NCBI GenBank assembly: GCA_963728155.1
Contig: CAVSJF010000006.1
Coordinates: 868,001-932,000, forward strand
DNA: 64,000 nt
Direction of reading: 5' to 3'
DNA from: JACVRW01 sp963728155
GTDB taxonomy: Bacteria > Actinomycetota > Thermoleophilia > Solirubrobacterales > Thermoleophilaceae
The notes under the pieces are model-generated. The model was not told where the DNA came from. It searched no databases and saw only the letters and a program-made list of their open reading frames with translations. This document shows, in pieces, positions 42,716 through 52,524 of the stretch. The position numbers and the translations under genes were made by a program. Each line of letters opens with the position of its first letter. The stretch's first letter is position 1.

Positions 42716-43983
42716 GCCTGCGGCGACCCGAAGTCGCCGGCACTGGTGAACACGGTCGAGAGCACCGCCACGCCCAGCACGCCACCGATCTCGCGAATCG
42801 TGTTGTTCGCCCCGGAGGCCTGACCCGCCTCCTCGGGACGCACCGATGACAGCACCGCGTTGGCCGCCGGCGCGAACACGAGCGCCATTCCCGTGCCGGC
42901 CATTACGAAGGCGGGCACCAGGAGACCGTAGGCCATGTCGGGAGTGGTGATCAGCGCGAGCCAGCCGAGCGCCCCCGCCTGCAGCGCCAAGCCGGCAGCC
43001 ATGAGCGGCCGGCTGCCGATGCGGTCGGACAGGATGCCCGCCACCGGCGCGACGAAGATGGGCATCGCCGTCCAGGGCAGCGTCCGGATGCCCGCCTCGA
43101 GCGGCGAGTAGCCCTGGGCCACCTGGAAGAACTGCGCCAGTAGGAAGATCGCGCCGAAGGCGCCGAAGAACATGGCCAAGGAGACGCCGTTGGTGGCCGC
43201 GAAGCCACGGTCGCGAAAGAAGCGAAGCGGCAGCATCGGCGCGCTTGTCCGCGACTCCCACAGGGCGAACGCGGCCAGCAGAACGGCGCCACCCGCGAGT
43301 GATGCGACCACCGTGGTGCTCGTCCAGCCGAGGGCCTGTGCGCGCACGATCCCGAATACCACTCCCAACAGCCCGAGGCTCGCGAGCGTTACACCGGGAA
43401 GGTCGAGAATCGGGTTGGGCCCGCGGCTCTCGCGCAGCAGCGAGATCGCCATCGGCGCCAGCGCCAACCCGATGGGAACGTTCAGCCAGAAGATCCACTG
43501 CCAGGAGAACCCCTCGACCACGGCCCCGCCGACCACCGGCCCCAGGGCCACCCCGAGGCCCGAGACACCGGACCAGACACCCAGCGCCAGCCCGCGCTTC
43601 TCGGCCGCGAAGGCGTCGCTCAGCAGGGTGAGCGAGAGCGGGGCTATGGCCGCGGCCCCCATCCCCTGGAGCGCGCGGGCCGCGATCAGGGCCTCGGTGC
43701 CGGGCGCGAGGGCCGCCGCGGCCGAGGCGACGGTGAAGATGCCGATGCCGGCGGCGAAAACGCGCCGGCGGCCCAGGCGATCCCCCAGTGCGGCGCCGGT
43801 GAGGAGGAAGACGGCGAAGCTGAGCGTGTAGGCGTTGACCGTCCACTCCAGCTCCTCGAGTGAAGCACCGAGATCCTCGCGGATGCTGACCAGCGCGTTG
43901 GTGACCACGAGGTTGTCCAGCGTGACCATGAAGAGCGCAACCGACACGATGGTCAGGGTGAAAAGGCTCTGTCGGTTTGTCAT
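42583..43983 (-). CDS. MFS transporter, DHA2 (EmrB/QacA) family
   Basis: A 466-residue, 14-helix drug:proton antiporter. Motif A is GAALGDRLGRRRVFAAGIGI, motif C-like GLGVALGPVVGGAVVEGF, and helix one carries VALFMVTLDNLVVTNALVSI (motif D1). It should export toxic compounds. ATG at 43983 has AAGGAG upstream and lies 13 bp from an operator copy. The gene is downstream of, and on the same strand as, the TetR gene, so both are probably repressed by it. A GTG start 33 bp upstream is less likely because it is inside the operator. Confidence 0.92.
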   Translation of the reverse strand: MTNRQSLFTLTIVSVALFMVTLDNLVVTNALVSIREDLGASLEELEWTVNAYTLSFAVFLLTGAALGDRLGRRRVFAAGIGIFTVASAAAALAPGTEALIAARALQGMGAAAIAPLSLTLLSDAFAAEKRGLALGVWSGVSGLGVALGPVVGGAVVEGFSWQWIFWLNVPIGLALAPMAISLLRESRGPNPILDLPGVTLASLGLLGVVFGIVRAQALGWTSTTVVASLAGGAVLLAAFALWESRTSAPMLPLRFFRDRGFAATNGVSLAMFFGAFGAIFLLAQFFQVAQGYSPLEAGIRTLPWTAMPIFVAPVAGILSDRIGSRPLMAAGLALQAGALGWLALITTPDMAYGLLVPAFVMAGTGMALVFAPAANAVLSSVRPEEAGQASGANNTIREIGGVLGVAVLSTVFTSAGDFGSPQAYVDGLVPAVWVGAAVLAVGALVALLVPGRAKAAPLAAPSPAPA

Positions 43984-43995
43984 TGGGAACTCCTT

Positions 43996-44016
43996 GCTTA
44001 TTGGTTGATCTATCAC
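43996..44016 (-). promoter_or_regulatory. TetR operator before the MFS gene
   Basis: Reads GCTTATTGGTTGATCTATCA plus C on the plus strand. It matches the site before the tetR-like gene at 19 of 21 positions, with half-sites TTGGT and ATCAC around TGATCT. It is 13 bp before the MFS ATG. Confidence 0.7.
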
Positions 44017-44046
44017 TGCGAAGGCGAAAAAAAAGAGCCGGCCCGA

Positions 44047-44589
44047 TCAGCACGGAGCCGGGGGTACGTACTCCTGCGGCAGCTCCAGCGCCGCCGCCAC
44101 GTTGAGCAGCATGCCCGTGGCCATGAACGAGGCCACGTCCTCGGCGGAGGCGCCGCTCAGGCGGCGCACATCGTCCATCAGGCGCATGAACTCAGAGCGC
44201 ACCGGCTCGCGCAGCGAAGGGTCGCCCGCCGCCGCGTGGGATTGCATCTGAAAGAGGATCTCGTCGCGGTCGCCGAGCAGGTCCATGTAGGCCCCGCCCA
44301 TGGCCCGCAGCCGCTCCGCCGGGGTGTCCTGGCCGTGAGCCGCCTCGGTGAAGAGGCGCCGGATGTGGTCGACCACGTGCTCGTGGGTGGCCAGGAACAG
44401 CGCGTGCTTGTTGGGGAAGAGTGCGTATATGTAGGGCTGCGAGATTCCTGCCCGTTTGGCGATGGCGCTGGTGCTGGTGGCGTGGAAGCCGTGATCGGCG
44501 AACTCCTTGACCGCCGCGGCGATCACCTGCTCGCGGCGCTCCTCGGAGGAGGACCGGGTACCGCCGGCGGAAACCTTGCTCGCTGCCAT
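44047..44589 (-). CDS. TetR-family repressor of the MFS exporter
   Basis: A 180-residue TetR/AcrR regulator. The N-terminal helix-turn-helix (about 18-64) contains QVIAAAVKEFADHGFHATST, SAIAKRAGISQPYIYALFPN and KHALFLATHE. The C-terminal helical domain (about 70-175) should bind an inducer. Near-identical palindromic sites before this gene and before the MFS gene indicate autoregulation plus control of the exporter. The inducer is unknown. Confidence 0.92.
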   Translation of the reverse strand: MAASKVSAGGTRSSSEERREQVIAAAVKEFADHGFHATSTSAIAKRAGISQPYIYALFPNKHALFLATHEHVVDHIRRLFTEAAHGQDTPAERLRAMGGAYMDLLGDRDEILFQMQSHAAAGDPSLREPVRSEFMRLMDDVRRLSGASAEDVASFMATGMLLNVAAALELPQEYVPPAPC

Positions 44590-44596
44590 CGGTGCA

Positions 44597-44617
44597 GCTT
44601 ATTGATTGATCTATCAA
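44597..44617 (-). promoter_or_regulatory. TetR operator before the tetR-like gene
   Basis: Reads GCTTATTGATTGATCTATCA plus A on the plus strand, with inverted half-sites TTGAT (44602-44606) and ATCAA (44613-44617). It is eight bases before the repressor ATG at 44589 and matches the MFS-side operator at 19 of 21 positions. Confidence 0.7.
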
Positions 44618-44680
44618 CTGTCAAGGCCGCAGAGGGAGCTCAGCTTCAAACAGGCGGTCCCGGTTGATTATCATTTCCTC

Positions 44681-44848
44681 ATGAACGGCCTCCTGCGCGC
44701 GGGCCTGGACGGGCCCTCACGGACGATCATCGTCGAGCCGCGCCGCGAGCCGGTCACCGCGCCGCCCCAGGAACCCCGTGAGCCTGCGCGCGATCCCGAG
44801 CCCCCGCCCCGGCCGGAGCGCGAGCCGGAGAAGGTGCCGGCCGGTTGA
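44681..44848 (+). CDS. Small Pro/Glu-rich protein
   Basis: A 55-residue protein from ATG at 44681: MNGLLRAGLDGPSRTIIVEP, then a tail of Pro, Glu and Arg (EPREPARDPEPPPRPEREPE). The tail is low-complexity and probably disordered. There is no known motif. Its TGA overlaps a TTG in the next frame, suggesting coupling to the small ORF that follows. Coding status is plausible but not proven. Confidence 0.5.
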   Translation: MNGLLRAGLDGPSRTIIVEPRREPVTAPPQEPREPARDPEPPPRPEREPEKVPAG

Positions 44849-45049
44849 GCTTCTCCACCAAGACCGTCCTCACCTGGTTCGTCCCCGAGGGGGTCCAGAG
44901 GTCGCGATGGTCGAGCACTGGCAGGCCGCGCTGGGCAGCGGGCGAGCCGATCCGCGCACCGCGACGCTGCTGGCGATCGTGCACGGCTCCGGCCTGCGGC
45001 TGCGCTGGTTCGGAGAGCTGGCGTCGCTGGCCGCCAACGGTCTCTCTAG
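44845..45049 (+). CDS. Possible small protein with two frameshifts
   Basis: A TTG at 44845 overlaps the preceding stop and reads LSFSTKTVLTWFVPEGVQ. A second frame then gives VAMVEHWQAALGSGRADPRT, ATLLAIVHGSGLRLRWFGE and LASLAANGLS, which looks like natural protein. Joining them needs one missing base near 44908 and another before the TAG at 45047-45049, so this is a damaged or mis-sequenced gene of about 68 residues. Function is unknown. Confidence 0.35.
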
Positions 45050-45063
45050 GCACTCGCCCGCGT

Positions 45064-45073
45064 GCGTATACGC
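45064..45073. repeat. GCGTATACGC palindrome, copy 2
   Basis: A perfect 10-bp palindrome in the short gap after the aconitase stop, the only non-coding copy. Confidence 0.6.
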
Positions 45074-45080
45074 TCGCGCG

Positions 45081-47786
45081 TCAGGCGCGCAGCCCGCGCA
45101 GCACGTAGTGCAGGATCCCGCCGCCGCGGTAGTACTGCCACTCGTTGGGCGTGTCGATTCGCACCCGCGCATCGAATTCGACGTCGCTGTCGGTGCTCAC
45201 CTTCAGCGTGCCGGCGCCCTCCTCGAGGGGCTCCAGGTCGAAGGTCTCCTCGCCCGTGAGCCCCAGCGACTCGGCCGACTCCCCGTCCGGGTACTGCAGC
45301 GGCAGCACGCCCATGCCCACCAGGTTCGAACGGTGGATGCGCTCGTAGGACTCGGCGAGCACGAAGCGGATGCCCAGGAGGCGCGGTCCCTTTGCGGCCC
45401 AGTCGCGCGAGGAGCCCGACCCGTACTCCTTGCCCGCCAGCACGCACAGCGGCGTGCCGGCCTCGGCGTAGTCCATGGCCGCGTCGTAGATGGCCATCTC
45501 CTCGCCGTCCTTCTTGGTCACGCCACCCTCGGTACCGGGAGCCAGCTGGTTGCGCAGGCGGATGTTGGCGAACGTGCCGCGCATCATCACCTCGTGGTTT
45601 CCGCGCCGCGAGCCGTAGGAGTTGAAGTGCTTCTGCTCCACCCCGTTCTCGATCAGGTACTCGCCGGCCGGTGAGCTCTTCTTGATCGAGCCCGCGGGCG
45701 AGATGTGGTCAGTGGTCACGCTGTCGCCGAGCACGGCGATCACGCGGGCGCCCCGGATCTCGTCGAAGCCCTCGGGCGCGTCGGCGGGCATGTCCTCGAA
45801 GTACGGAGGCCGGCGCACGTAGGTGGAGTCGGGGTCCCACTCGTAGCGGTCGCCCTCGGGCACCTCGAGGTCGTTCCAGTCCTCGTCGCCCTCGAACACC
45901 TCGCCGTAGCTCTTGCGGAACATGTCCGACTCGATGGCCGATTCGATCATCTCGTTGACCTCCTGCTGAGAGGGCCAGAGGTCGCGCAGGTACACGTCGC
46001 CCTGCAGGGGCTCCTCGAGCACGTCGAGGTCCATGCGGCCGGCCAGGGCGTAGGCCACGCACAGGGGCGGGGAGGCCAGGTAGTTCATCTTCACCTCGGG
46101 GTGGATGCGCCCCTCGAAGTTGCGGTTGCCCGAGAGCACGCTGGCCACCACCAGCTCGCGCTCCTCGATCTCCCGGGAGATCTCTTCCGGCAGTGGGCCG
46201 GAGTTGCCGATGCAGGTGGTGCACCCGTAGCCCACGAGATCGAAGCCCAGCGCCGACAACGGCTCCAGCAGCCCGGCGCGCTCGAGGTACTCGGTCACCA
46301 CCTTCGAGCCCGGCGCCAGCGAGGTCTTCACCCAGGGCCGGCGCTCGAGCCCGGCCTCGACCGCCTTCTTGGCCAGCAGGCCGGCGCCGATCATCACGCT
46401 GGGGTTCGAGGTGTTGGTGCAGCTGGTGATCGCCGCGATCACCACGGCCCCATGCCCGAGGCCCTCCTCGTTGCGCTCGATGACCGCGGTGCCGGACGAT
46501 GAGCGCGAAGGCTTGGGCTCCTCGCCGCCCCCGTCGCTGGTGGGAGGGTCGCTGGCCGGGAAGGACTCGGCTGCCGACTCGTCGTAGCCCGGCAGCCCTT
46601 CGCCCTCGTCGTTCAGCTGGGCCAGCTCATCGCTGAAATCGCTCGCGGCGTCGCTCAGCGCCACCCGGTCCTGCGGGCGCTTGGGCCCGGCCAGGCTGGG
46701 CACCACGTCGCCCAGGTCGAGCTCCAGGGTGTCCGAGTAGACCGTTTCCTCGGAGCTCTCGTCGTGGAATAGCCCCTGCTCGCGGCAGTAGGCCTCGACC
46801 AGCTCGACCCGCTCGGGCGGCCGTCCCGAGAACTCGAGGTAGCGCAGCGTCTCGGCGTCGACGGGGAAGATGGCGCAGGTGGCCCCCATCTCGGGGGACA
46901 TGTTCCCGATCGTCGCCCGGTCGGCCAGCGGCAGGTTGGGTAGGCCGGGGCCGAAGAACTCCACGAACTTGCTCACCACGCCGCGCTCGCGCAGCTGCTG
47001 GGTGACGGTGAGCACCAGGTCGGTGGCCGTGGCGCCCTCGGGCAGCTCACCGGTGAGCCGGAAGCCGACCACCTGGGGGATCAGCATCGACACGGGCTGG
47101 CCCAGCATCGCCGCCTCGGCCTCGATGCCGCCCACCCCCCAGCCGAGCACACCCAGCCCGTTGACCATCGTGGTGTGGGAGTCGGTGCCCACCAGGGTGT
47201 CGGGGAAGGCCTGGCCGTCGCGCGTCTCGACCACGCGCGCGAGGTACTCGAGGTTGACCTGATGGCAGATCCCGGTGTTGGGGGGCACCACGCTGAAGTT
47301 GTCGAAGGCGGTCTGGCCCCAGCGCAGGAACGCGTAGCGCTCGCGGTTGCGCTCGAACTCGAGCTCGGCGTTGCGCTGGAAGGCCATGCGCTCGGCGAAC
47401 ACGTCGACCTGGATCGAGTGGTCGATCACCAGCTCGACCGGCACCAGCGGGTTGATGCGGGTGGGGTCGCCGCCCAGGTCGGCGATGGCGTCGCGCATGG
47501 CCGCCAGGTCGACGATCGCCGGCACCCCGGTGAAGTCCTGCATCAGCACGCGCGCGGGCGTATACGCAATCTCCGTGGCCGGCTCGTCGTCGGCAACCCA
47601 CTGGGCCAACGCCTCGACGCCGTCGTCCTCGCCGTGGCGCAGGAGGTTCTCCAACAGCACCTTGAGGGAGTAGGGCAGGCGGGCCACGTCGTACTTCGAC
47701 TGGAGCGCGTCGAGTCGGAAGATCTCGTGCTCCTGCCCACCGGCCTGGAGGGTGTCGCGGGCGCCAAAAGTGTCTGACGTGGTCAC
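45081..47786 (-). CDS. acnA: Aconitate hydratase A
   Basis: A 901-residue AcnA-type aconitase, of usual length. The [4Fe-4S] ligands are in AITSCTNTSNPSVMIGAG and GYGCTTCIGNSGPL; other active-site segments are VGTDSHTTMVNGLGVLGWGV, GDSVTTDHISPAGSIKKSSP and YGSGSSRDWAAKGPRLLGIR. It interconverts citrate and isocitrate. An acidic/Ser-rich insert in the linker (YDESAAESFPASDPPTSDGG) is longer than in E. coli AcnA. It stands alone, divergent from the PHP gene 18 bp away. Confidence 0.96.
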   Translation of the reverse strand: MTTSDTFGARDTLQAGGQEHEIFRLDALQSKYDVARLPYSLKVLLENLLRHGEDDGVEALAQWVADDEPATEIAYTPARVLMQDFTGVPAIVDLAAMRDAIADLGGDPTRINPLVPVELVIDHSIQVDVFAERMAFQRNAELEFERNRERYAFLRWGQTAFDNFSVVPPNTGICHQVNLEYLARVVETRDGQAFPDTLVGTDSHTTMVNGLGVLGWGVGGIEAEAAMLGQPVSMLIPQVVGFRLTGELPEGATATDLVLTVTQQLRERGVVSKFVEFFGPGLPNLPLADRATIGNMSPEMGATCAIFPVDAETLRYLEFSGRPPERVELVEAYCREQGLFHDESSEETVYSDTLELDLGDVVPSLAGPKRPQDRVALSDAASDFSDELAQLNDEGEGLPGYDESAAESFPASDPPTSDGGGEEPKPSRSSSGTAVIERNEEGLGHGAVVIAAITSCTNTSNPSVMIGAGLLAKKAVEAGLERRPWVKTSLAPGSKVVTEYLERAGLLEPLSALGFDLVGYGCTTCIGNSGPLPEEISREIEERELVVASVLSGNRNFEGRIHPEVKMNYLASPPLCVAYALAGRMDLDVLEEPLQGDVYLRDLWPSQQEVNEMIESAIESDMFRKSYGEVFEGDEDWNDLEVPEGDRYEWDPDSTYVRRPPYFEDMPADAPEGFDEIRGARVIAVLGDSVTTDHISPAGSIKKSSPAGEYLIENGVEQKHFNSYGSRRGNHEVMMRGTFANIRLRNQLAPGTEGGVTKKDGEEMAIYDAAMDYAEAGTPLCVLAGKEYGSGSSRDWAAKGPRLLGIRFVLAESYERIHRSNLVGMGVLPLQYPDGESAESLGLTGEETFDLEPLEEGAGTLKVSTDSDVEFDARVRIDTPNEWQYYRGGGILHYVLRGLRA
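47558..47567. repeat. GCGTATACGC palindrome, copy 3
   Basis: A perfect 10-bp palindrome within acnA, read on the coding strand as part of IAYTP. Confidence 0.6.
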
Positions 47787-47804
47787 GTCCTAGACACTAC
47801 CCAG

Positions 47805-48849
47805 ATGCACGACCTCTCTTGCGTCGTTCACCTGCATTCCGTCCACTCCGACGGCACCGGCACGGTGCCCGAGATCGCCCGGGCCGCGCGGCGGGCCCGC
47901 GCGGACGTGGTCCTCCTGACCGATCACGACTCGCTGGAGGCCCAGCGACAGGGCGAGGAGGGCTGGTACGGCGACGATGTGCTCGTGCTGGTGGGCACCG
48001 AGGTCTCACCCGCGCGGAGCAACCACTACCTGGCCTTCGGCATCGAGGCGGAGATCGACCACGCCGGGCTTGACGGTGCGGGGATATGCGCCGCCGTCCG
48101 CGACGCGGGCGGGTTCGGCTTTGCCGCCCATCCCTTCTCGAAGGGATCCGAGCGCTTCAAGCGCACCGGCTCGGGCATGCCCTTCGACGCCGGCGCCCTG
48201 CGCTCCGAGGCCCTCGACGGCATCGAGCTCTGGAGCTTCGTCAACGACACGGGCGAGGCCTTTCGTGGTATCCCGGACGTGGTCCGCTTCGTGCTCGCGC
48301 CGGGTCGGGCGCTCGATCATCCGCCCCCACGCAACCTGCGCGAGTGGGACGCGCTCGGCCAGGACCGGCGTCTGGTGGGGATCGGAGGCCTCGATGCGCA
48401 CCAATTCGGCAAGCGTGTGGGGCCGATCGTGCCTATTCGCGTGATGAGCTACCGGCGCTCGTTTCGTCACATCCGCACCCATGTGCTCTGCTCCGAGCCG
48501 CCGACCGGCGAGCTCGAACACGATCGCGGGGAGGTGTACGCCGCCCTGCGGTCAGGCCGCTGCTACATCGCGGTCGACGCCGTCGCCCCGGCCGGCGGCT
48601 TTCGCTTCGAGGCCGACGATCTGGCCATGGGCGAGGAGGGCCCCGCCGGAGCGGCGGACCCTGCGCGCCCGCACGCCCCTCCCCGCCCGGCTGCGGCTGC
48701 TGCGGGACGGGCGCTCGGTGGCCTCGGCGGAGGGCACCTCGCTCGATCATCCGGTGGAGGAGCGTGGCGTATACAGAGTGGAGGCCCGGCGCCGGGCCAA
48801 GGGCCGCGAGCGCACGTGGATCCTGTCCAACCCGATCTACCTGCGCTGA
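47805..48849 (+). CDS. PHP-domain phosphoesterase, one frameshift
   Basis: A PHP-family metal-dependent phosphoesterase of about 348 residues. Metal ligands are seen in VVHLHSVHSDGTGTVPEIAR (HxH), VVLLTDHDSLEAQ, GTEVSP, GFAAHPFSKGS and GIGGLDAHQFGKRVG. Targets of stand-alone PHP proteins include nucleotides and histidinol phosphate; which applies here is unclear. After DDLAMGEEG the frame breaks near 48640-48660; the C-terminal beta domain continues in the next frame (RLRLLRDGRSVASAEG) to WILSNPIYLR. Confidence 0.82.
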
Positions 48850-48856
48850 GGCGCGC

Positions 48857-50097
48857 TCAGGCGCGCGGCGGAAGATCGCCCGAGGCGACCAGCCCCAGCG
48901 TGCGCTGCACGGTGAGGCCGTAGGCCTCGATGGCCACGCGCAGGTCGTCCTCCGGGGTGTCCTCCTCCTTGGTGTGTGACACCGGCGGCGAGGAGGAGGA
49001 GAAGATCATCACGGTGGGCAGCAGCCGCGCCATCTCCGCGGCGTCGTGCAACGGTCCGCTCGGGATCGCGGTGTCCTTGCCGCCCGCCTCGGTCACCGCC
49101 TCGCGCGCGAACTCGATCAGCCGGTCGTCGAAGGGGATCGGCGGAATCGACCAGACGTGGCGCGAGCTCCACCTCGCAGCCCTGGTCGGCGGCGGCCTGG
49201 TCGCACGCCTCCCGGGCCTCGTCGAGCATGGCGGCCAGCTCGCCCGGATCGAGATGACGCTGGTCGAGCAGCATCTCCGTGCGACCGGCGATCGCCGTTA
49301 CCACTCCGGGCTGGCTGGTGGCTCCGCCCACCGTGCAGACGCCGTCGTGGCGAAAGCCGGCCTCGCGGATGGCCAGCGCCGCCTGCGCGGTGGCGGCGAA
49401 GCTGTCGCGCCGCAGCCCCATCGGCGTGGCGCCGGCGTGAGCGGTCTCGCCGGTGAACACGCCCACGTGACGCTCCACCCCGCAGGTGCCGAGCACGGTC
49501 GCGGCGGGCTCGCCGCGGCTCTCGAGCACGGGCCCCTGCTCGATGTGCAGCTCGAGGTAGGCACAGGCGCGGGTGAGCTGGGCGCCCGACTCGTGCGCGC
49601 GCGCGAGGTCCACGTCGAAGCGGCCGACCACGTCCTCGAGGCGCTCGCCCTCGCGGTCCGCAGGTCGCGCACCTCGTCGATCTCCAGGGTGCCGGCGCAG
49701 GCCGAGGAGCCGAACAGGCTGCGCCCGAAGCGCGCACCCTCCTCGTCGGCCCAGTCGACAAAGCGGAGGCCGGGGCCGTCGCTCTCGGCGGCCCGGGCTG
49801 CGCAGCAGCCTCCACCGCAGCGAACACTCCGAGCGCGCCGTCGAGCCAGCCGCCGGCGGGCACCGAGTCCACGTGCGAGCCGACGATCACGAAGCCCTCG
49901 CCCTGCCCGGGCAGATCGGCCCAGAGGTTTCCGGCGGCGTCGACCGACACCTCAACCGGGAGCTCGTCCAGGCGCGAGCGCAGGAACTCGCGCGCGCGAG
50001 TCCACTCGTCGGTCCAGCACACTCGCCGCGCCCCGTCGGGCCCGCCGGTCAGGCGGGCCAGCTCGCGCAGGTCCTCGAGTACGCGGTCGGCGTTCAC
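48857..50097 (-). pseudogene. M20 N-carbamoyl amidohydrolase, three frameshifts
   Basis: Pieces in three frames reconstruct an M20 amidohydrolase of the allantoate amidohydrolase/N-carbamoyl-L-amino-acid hydrolase group (about 412 residues). They include VIVGSHVDSVPAGGWLDGAL (metal His/Asp), FVDWADEEGARFG, YLELHIEQGPVLE, HVGVFTGETAHAGATPMG, and IPSGPLHDAAEMARLLPTVM with PVSHTKEEDT. Frame breaks are near 49155, 49662 and 49795. The ATG at 50097 overlaps the hydantoinase stop by 4 bp. It would hydrolyse the carbamoyl product of the hydantoinase. Every conserved motif is still present, so sequencing indels are as likely as decay. Confidence 0.8.
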
Positions 50098-51482
50098 GTG
50101 GCCACGGCGGCCGGCGCGCCGAGCGAGCGCGGCACGAAGCGTCCGTGCCCGGGCTGAGTGAGGATCTCGCCGCGGTCATAGACCATCGCGCCCCGGCAGA
50201 GCGTGTGGCGCACGCTGCCCGTGGAGCGCTCGCCCTCGAAGAGGTCGTAGTCGACGTTCATGTGCGACGTGCGCGTGGAGAACTCGAACGGCGTGGCGGG
50301 GTCGAACACGACGAGGTCGGCGTCCTTGCCCGCGGCGACCGCACCCTTGCGCGGCGAGCCCGAAGCGGCGCGCGATCGCCGTGGAGGTCATGTCCACCAG
50401 CTCCTCGGGGTGATCCGGCCGCCCTCCACGCCCAGCTCCCAGAGCTTCACCAGGCGGTGCTGGATCATGGCCAGCCCGTTGGGGATCTTCGAGAAGTCGT
50501 CGCGCCCGAGCGCCTTCTGCTCGCTGTTGAACGGGCAGTGGTCGGTGGACACGCTCTCGAGCACGCCCCGGTCGAGCGCCGCCCACAGCAGCTCCTGGTT
50601 GTGGGCCTCGCGCAGCGGCGGCGAGCAGACGTAGCGCGCGCCCTCGAAGTCGGGGCGCTCGAGGTCCTCGATCGTGTTGGTCAGGTACTGCAGGCAGGTC
50701 TCCCCCGACACGCCCACGCCGCGGGCCTGTCCGGCGGCGATCTCGTCGGCGGCCAGGCCGCAAGTGACGTGGACGATGTAGACCGGAGCGCCGGCCAGCT
50801 CGGCCAGGCGCACCGAGCGGTGGGTGGCCTCGGCCTCCAGCGCCTCCGGGCGGGTGTGGGCGTGGTGGATCGGGTCGGTGCGGCCGGCGGCCAGCGCGCG
50901 CTCCACGAGCACGTCGATGGCCCAGCCGTTCTCGGCGTGGACCATGGTCAGCGCACCCAGGTCGCGGGTGCGCTCGAGCACGCGGAAGAACAGGTCGTCG
51001 GTCACCATCAGCACGCCGCGGTAGGCGAGGAAGACCTTGAAGGTGCAGATGCCCTCGCTCCACCATCGGGCTCCATGTCGGCGAACGTGCCCTCGTCGGC
51101 CTGGGTGATGGCCATGTGGAAGCCGTAGTCCACGTGTGCGGCGCCCTCGGCGCGCCCGCGCCACTCCTCCAGCGACGAGCGCAGCCCCTCGGGGTGCTGC
51201 TGGATCACGAAGTCGACGATGCAGGTGGTGCCCCCCGCTGCCGCGGCGCGCGTGCCGGTGTCGTAGTCGTCGATCGAGCGCGTGCCGCCGAAGGGCATCG
51301 CCATGTGGGTGTGGTTGTCGATCAGCCCGGGCAGCACGAAGCAGCCGCTCGCGTCGATCACCTCGGCGTCCACGTCGCCGAGCGCGCCGACCGCCGCGAT
51401 CTCGCTCGCCGTCGATCAGCACATCGGCCACCGACGAGTGGCTGGCGGTGACCACCGTGCCGCCCTGGATGAGCTTTCTCAT
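50094..51482 (-). pseudogene. Dihydropyrimidinase/hydantoinase, several frameshifts
   Basis: A D-hydantoinase/dihydropyrimidinase of about 460 residues in pieces. Metal and active-site motifs all survive: PGLIDNHTHMAMPFGGT (HxH), GICTFKVFLAYRG (carboxylated Lys), MVHAENGWAIDVLV, VYIVHVTCGLAADEI and ESVSTDHCPFN. The start is MRKLIQGGTVVTASHSSVAD from ATG 51482; the end is RFVPRSLGAPAAVAT. Breaks are near 51405 (possible 4-bp duplication), 51065, 50410 and 50357. It opens cyclic ureides such as dihydrouracil or hydantoins. It overlaps genes on both sides by 4 bp. Confidence 0.8.
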
Positions 51483-52514
51483 GTTCGGCCTCCGCCCACG
51501 CCGGCGAAGCGCGGGATGATCTCGCGTCCGTAGGTCTCGAGCGTCTGCTCCTGGCCCTCGGTCATGAGGTAGATGTTGAACTGGTCGACGCCGATCGATT
51601 CCAGCTGCGCGCAGCTTCGCGGCCGCCTGCTCGGGGGTGCCGAGCACGCAGAAGCGGTCGCAGATCTCGTCGCTGACGAAGGCGCCGTGCTTGGCTCCCA
51701 CCCGCGAGTGCTCGTCGTAGTCGTAGCCCGTGCGCTCGGGCACGTAGTCGGTGAGCGCCTTCGGCACCACCGAGCCGTCGCTGCCGTAGCGCGCGATCAG
51801 GTCGCGCACGTGGTTGGACACCATCGCCGGGAACCAGCGCACCTGCTCGCGCGCGGCCGCGATGTCGTCCGAGATGTGGCTCGGCGCGCAGACGATGCAT
51901 TTGAGCTTGCGCCGGGTCGCGGCCCGCCTGCTCGGCCGCCGCGCGGGCGGTGCCCATGGTCCACTGGATGATGTCGGGGTCGGCGAGCTGGATGATCACG
52001 CCGTCGCCCAGGCGCCCGGCCACCCCCAGCACGCGCGGGCCGTAGCCGGCCACGTGCATCTCGATCGGCGGGAGGTCGGGCCGCACCCAGGCCAGCTCGA
52101 GCTCCGTGTCGTTCCAGCGCACCTTCTCGCCGTTCATGAAGGGCTTGATCATCGCGATGGCCTGCTCGAACTTGGCCACCGGCACCGGCTTCTGGCCGAT
52201 GTAGCGCCGGGCGGAGTCGCCGCGCCCGATGCCCATGACCATGCGGCCCTCCGAGATGTCCTGCAGCGTCGCGTAGGCGCTGGCCAGCACCGTCGGCTCG
52301 CGCGTGCCCGGGTTGGTGACCATGTGCCCGAGCTTGATCCGCTCGGTGGCCGCCGCCGCGAGCGCGAGCGTGGGCGTCGACTCCTGCCACAGCACGTGCG
52401 AGTCGTAGGTCCAGCCGTACTCGAAGCCGTGCTCCCTCGGCCAGCTGCAGCAGCTCGATCATGCGCCCGATAGGGCGGATCGGGCAGGACCGTTACGCCG
52501 AAGCTCAGGGCCAT
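51479..52514 (-). pseudogene. LLM-class monooxygenase, four frameshifts
   Basis: A luciferase-like (F420- or FMN-dependent) monooxygenase of about 344 residues. ATG at 52514 reads MALSFGVTVLPDPPY; later pieces include LALAAAATERIKLGHMVTNP, ISEGRMVMGIGRGDSARRYI, HVAGYGPRVLGVAGRLGDGV, VRWFPAMVSNHVRDL and FNIYLMTEGQEQTLETYGRE. Breaks are near 52475, 52445, 51907 and 51608, each one extra base. It may oxidise a pyrimidine or related ring in the same operon as the hydantoinase, whose ATG overlaps its stop. The substrate is inferred from context only. Confidence 0.78.
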
Positions 52515-52524
52515 GTCGCGCACC

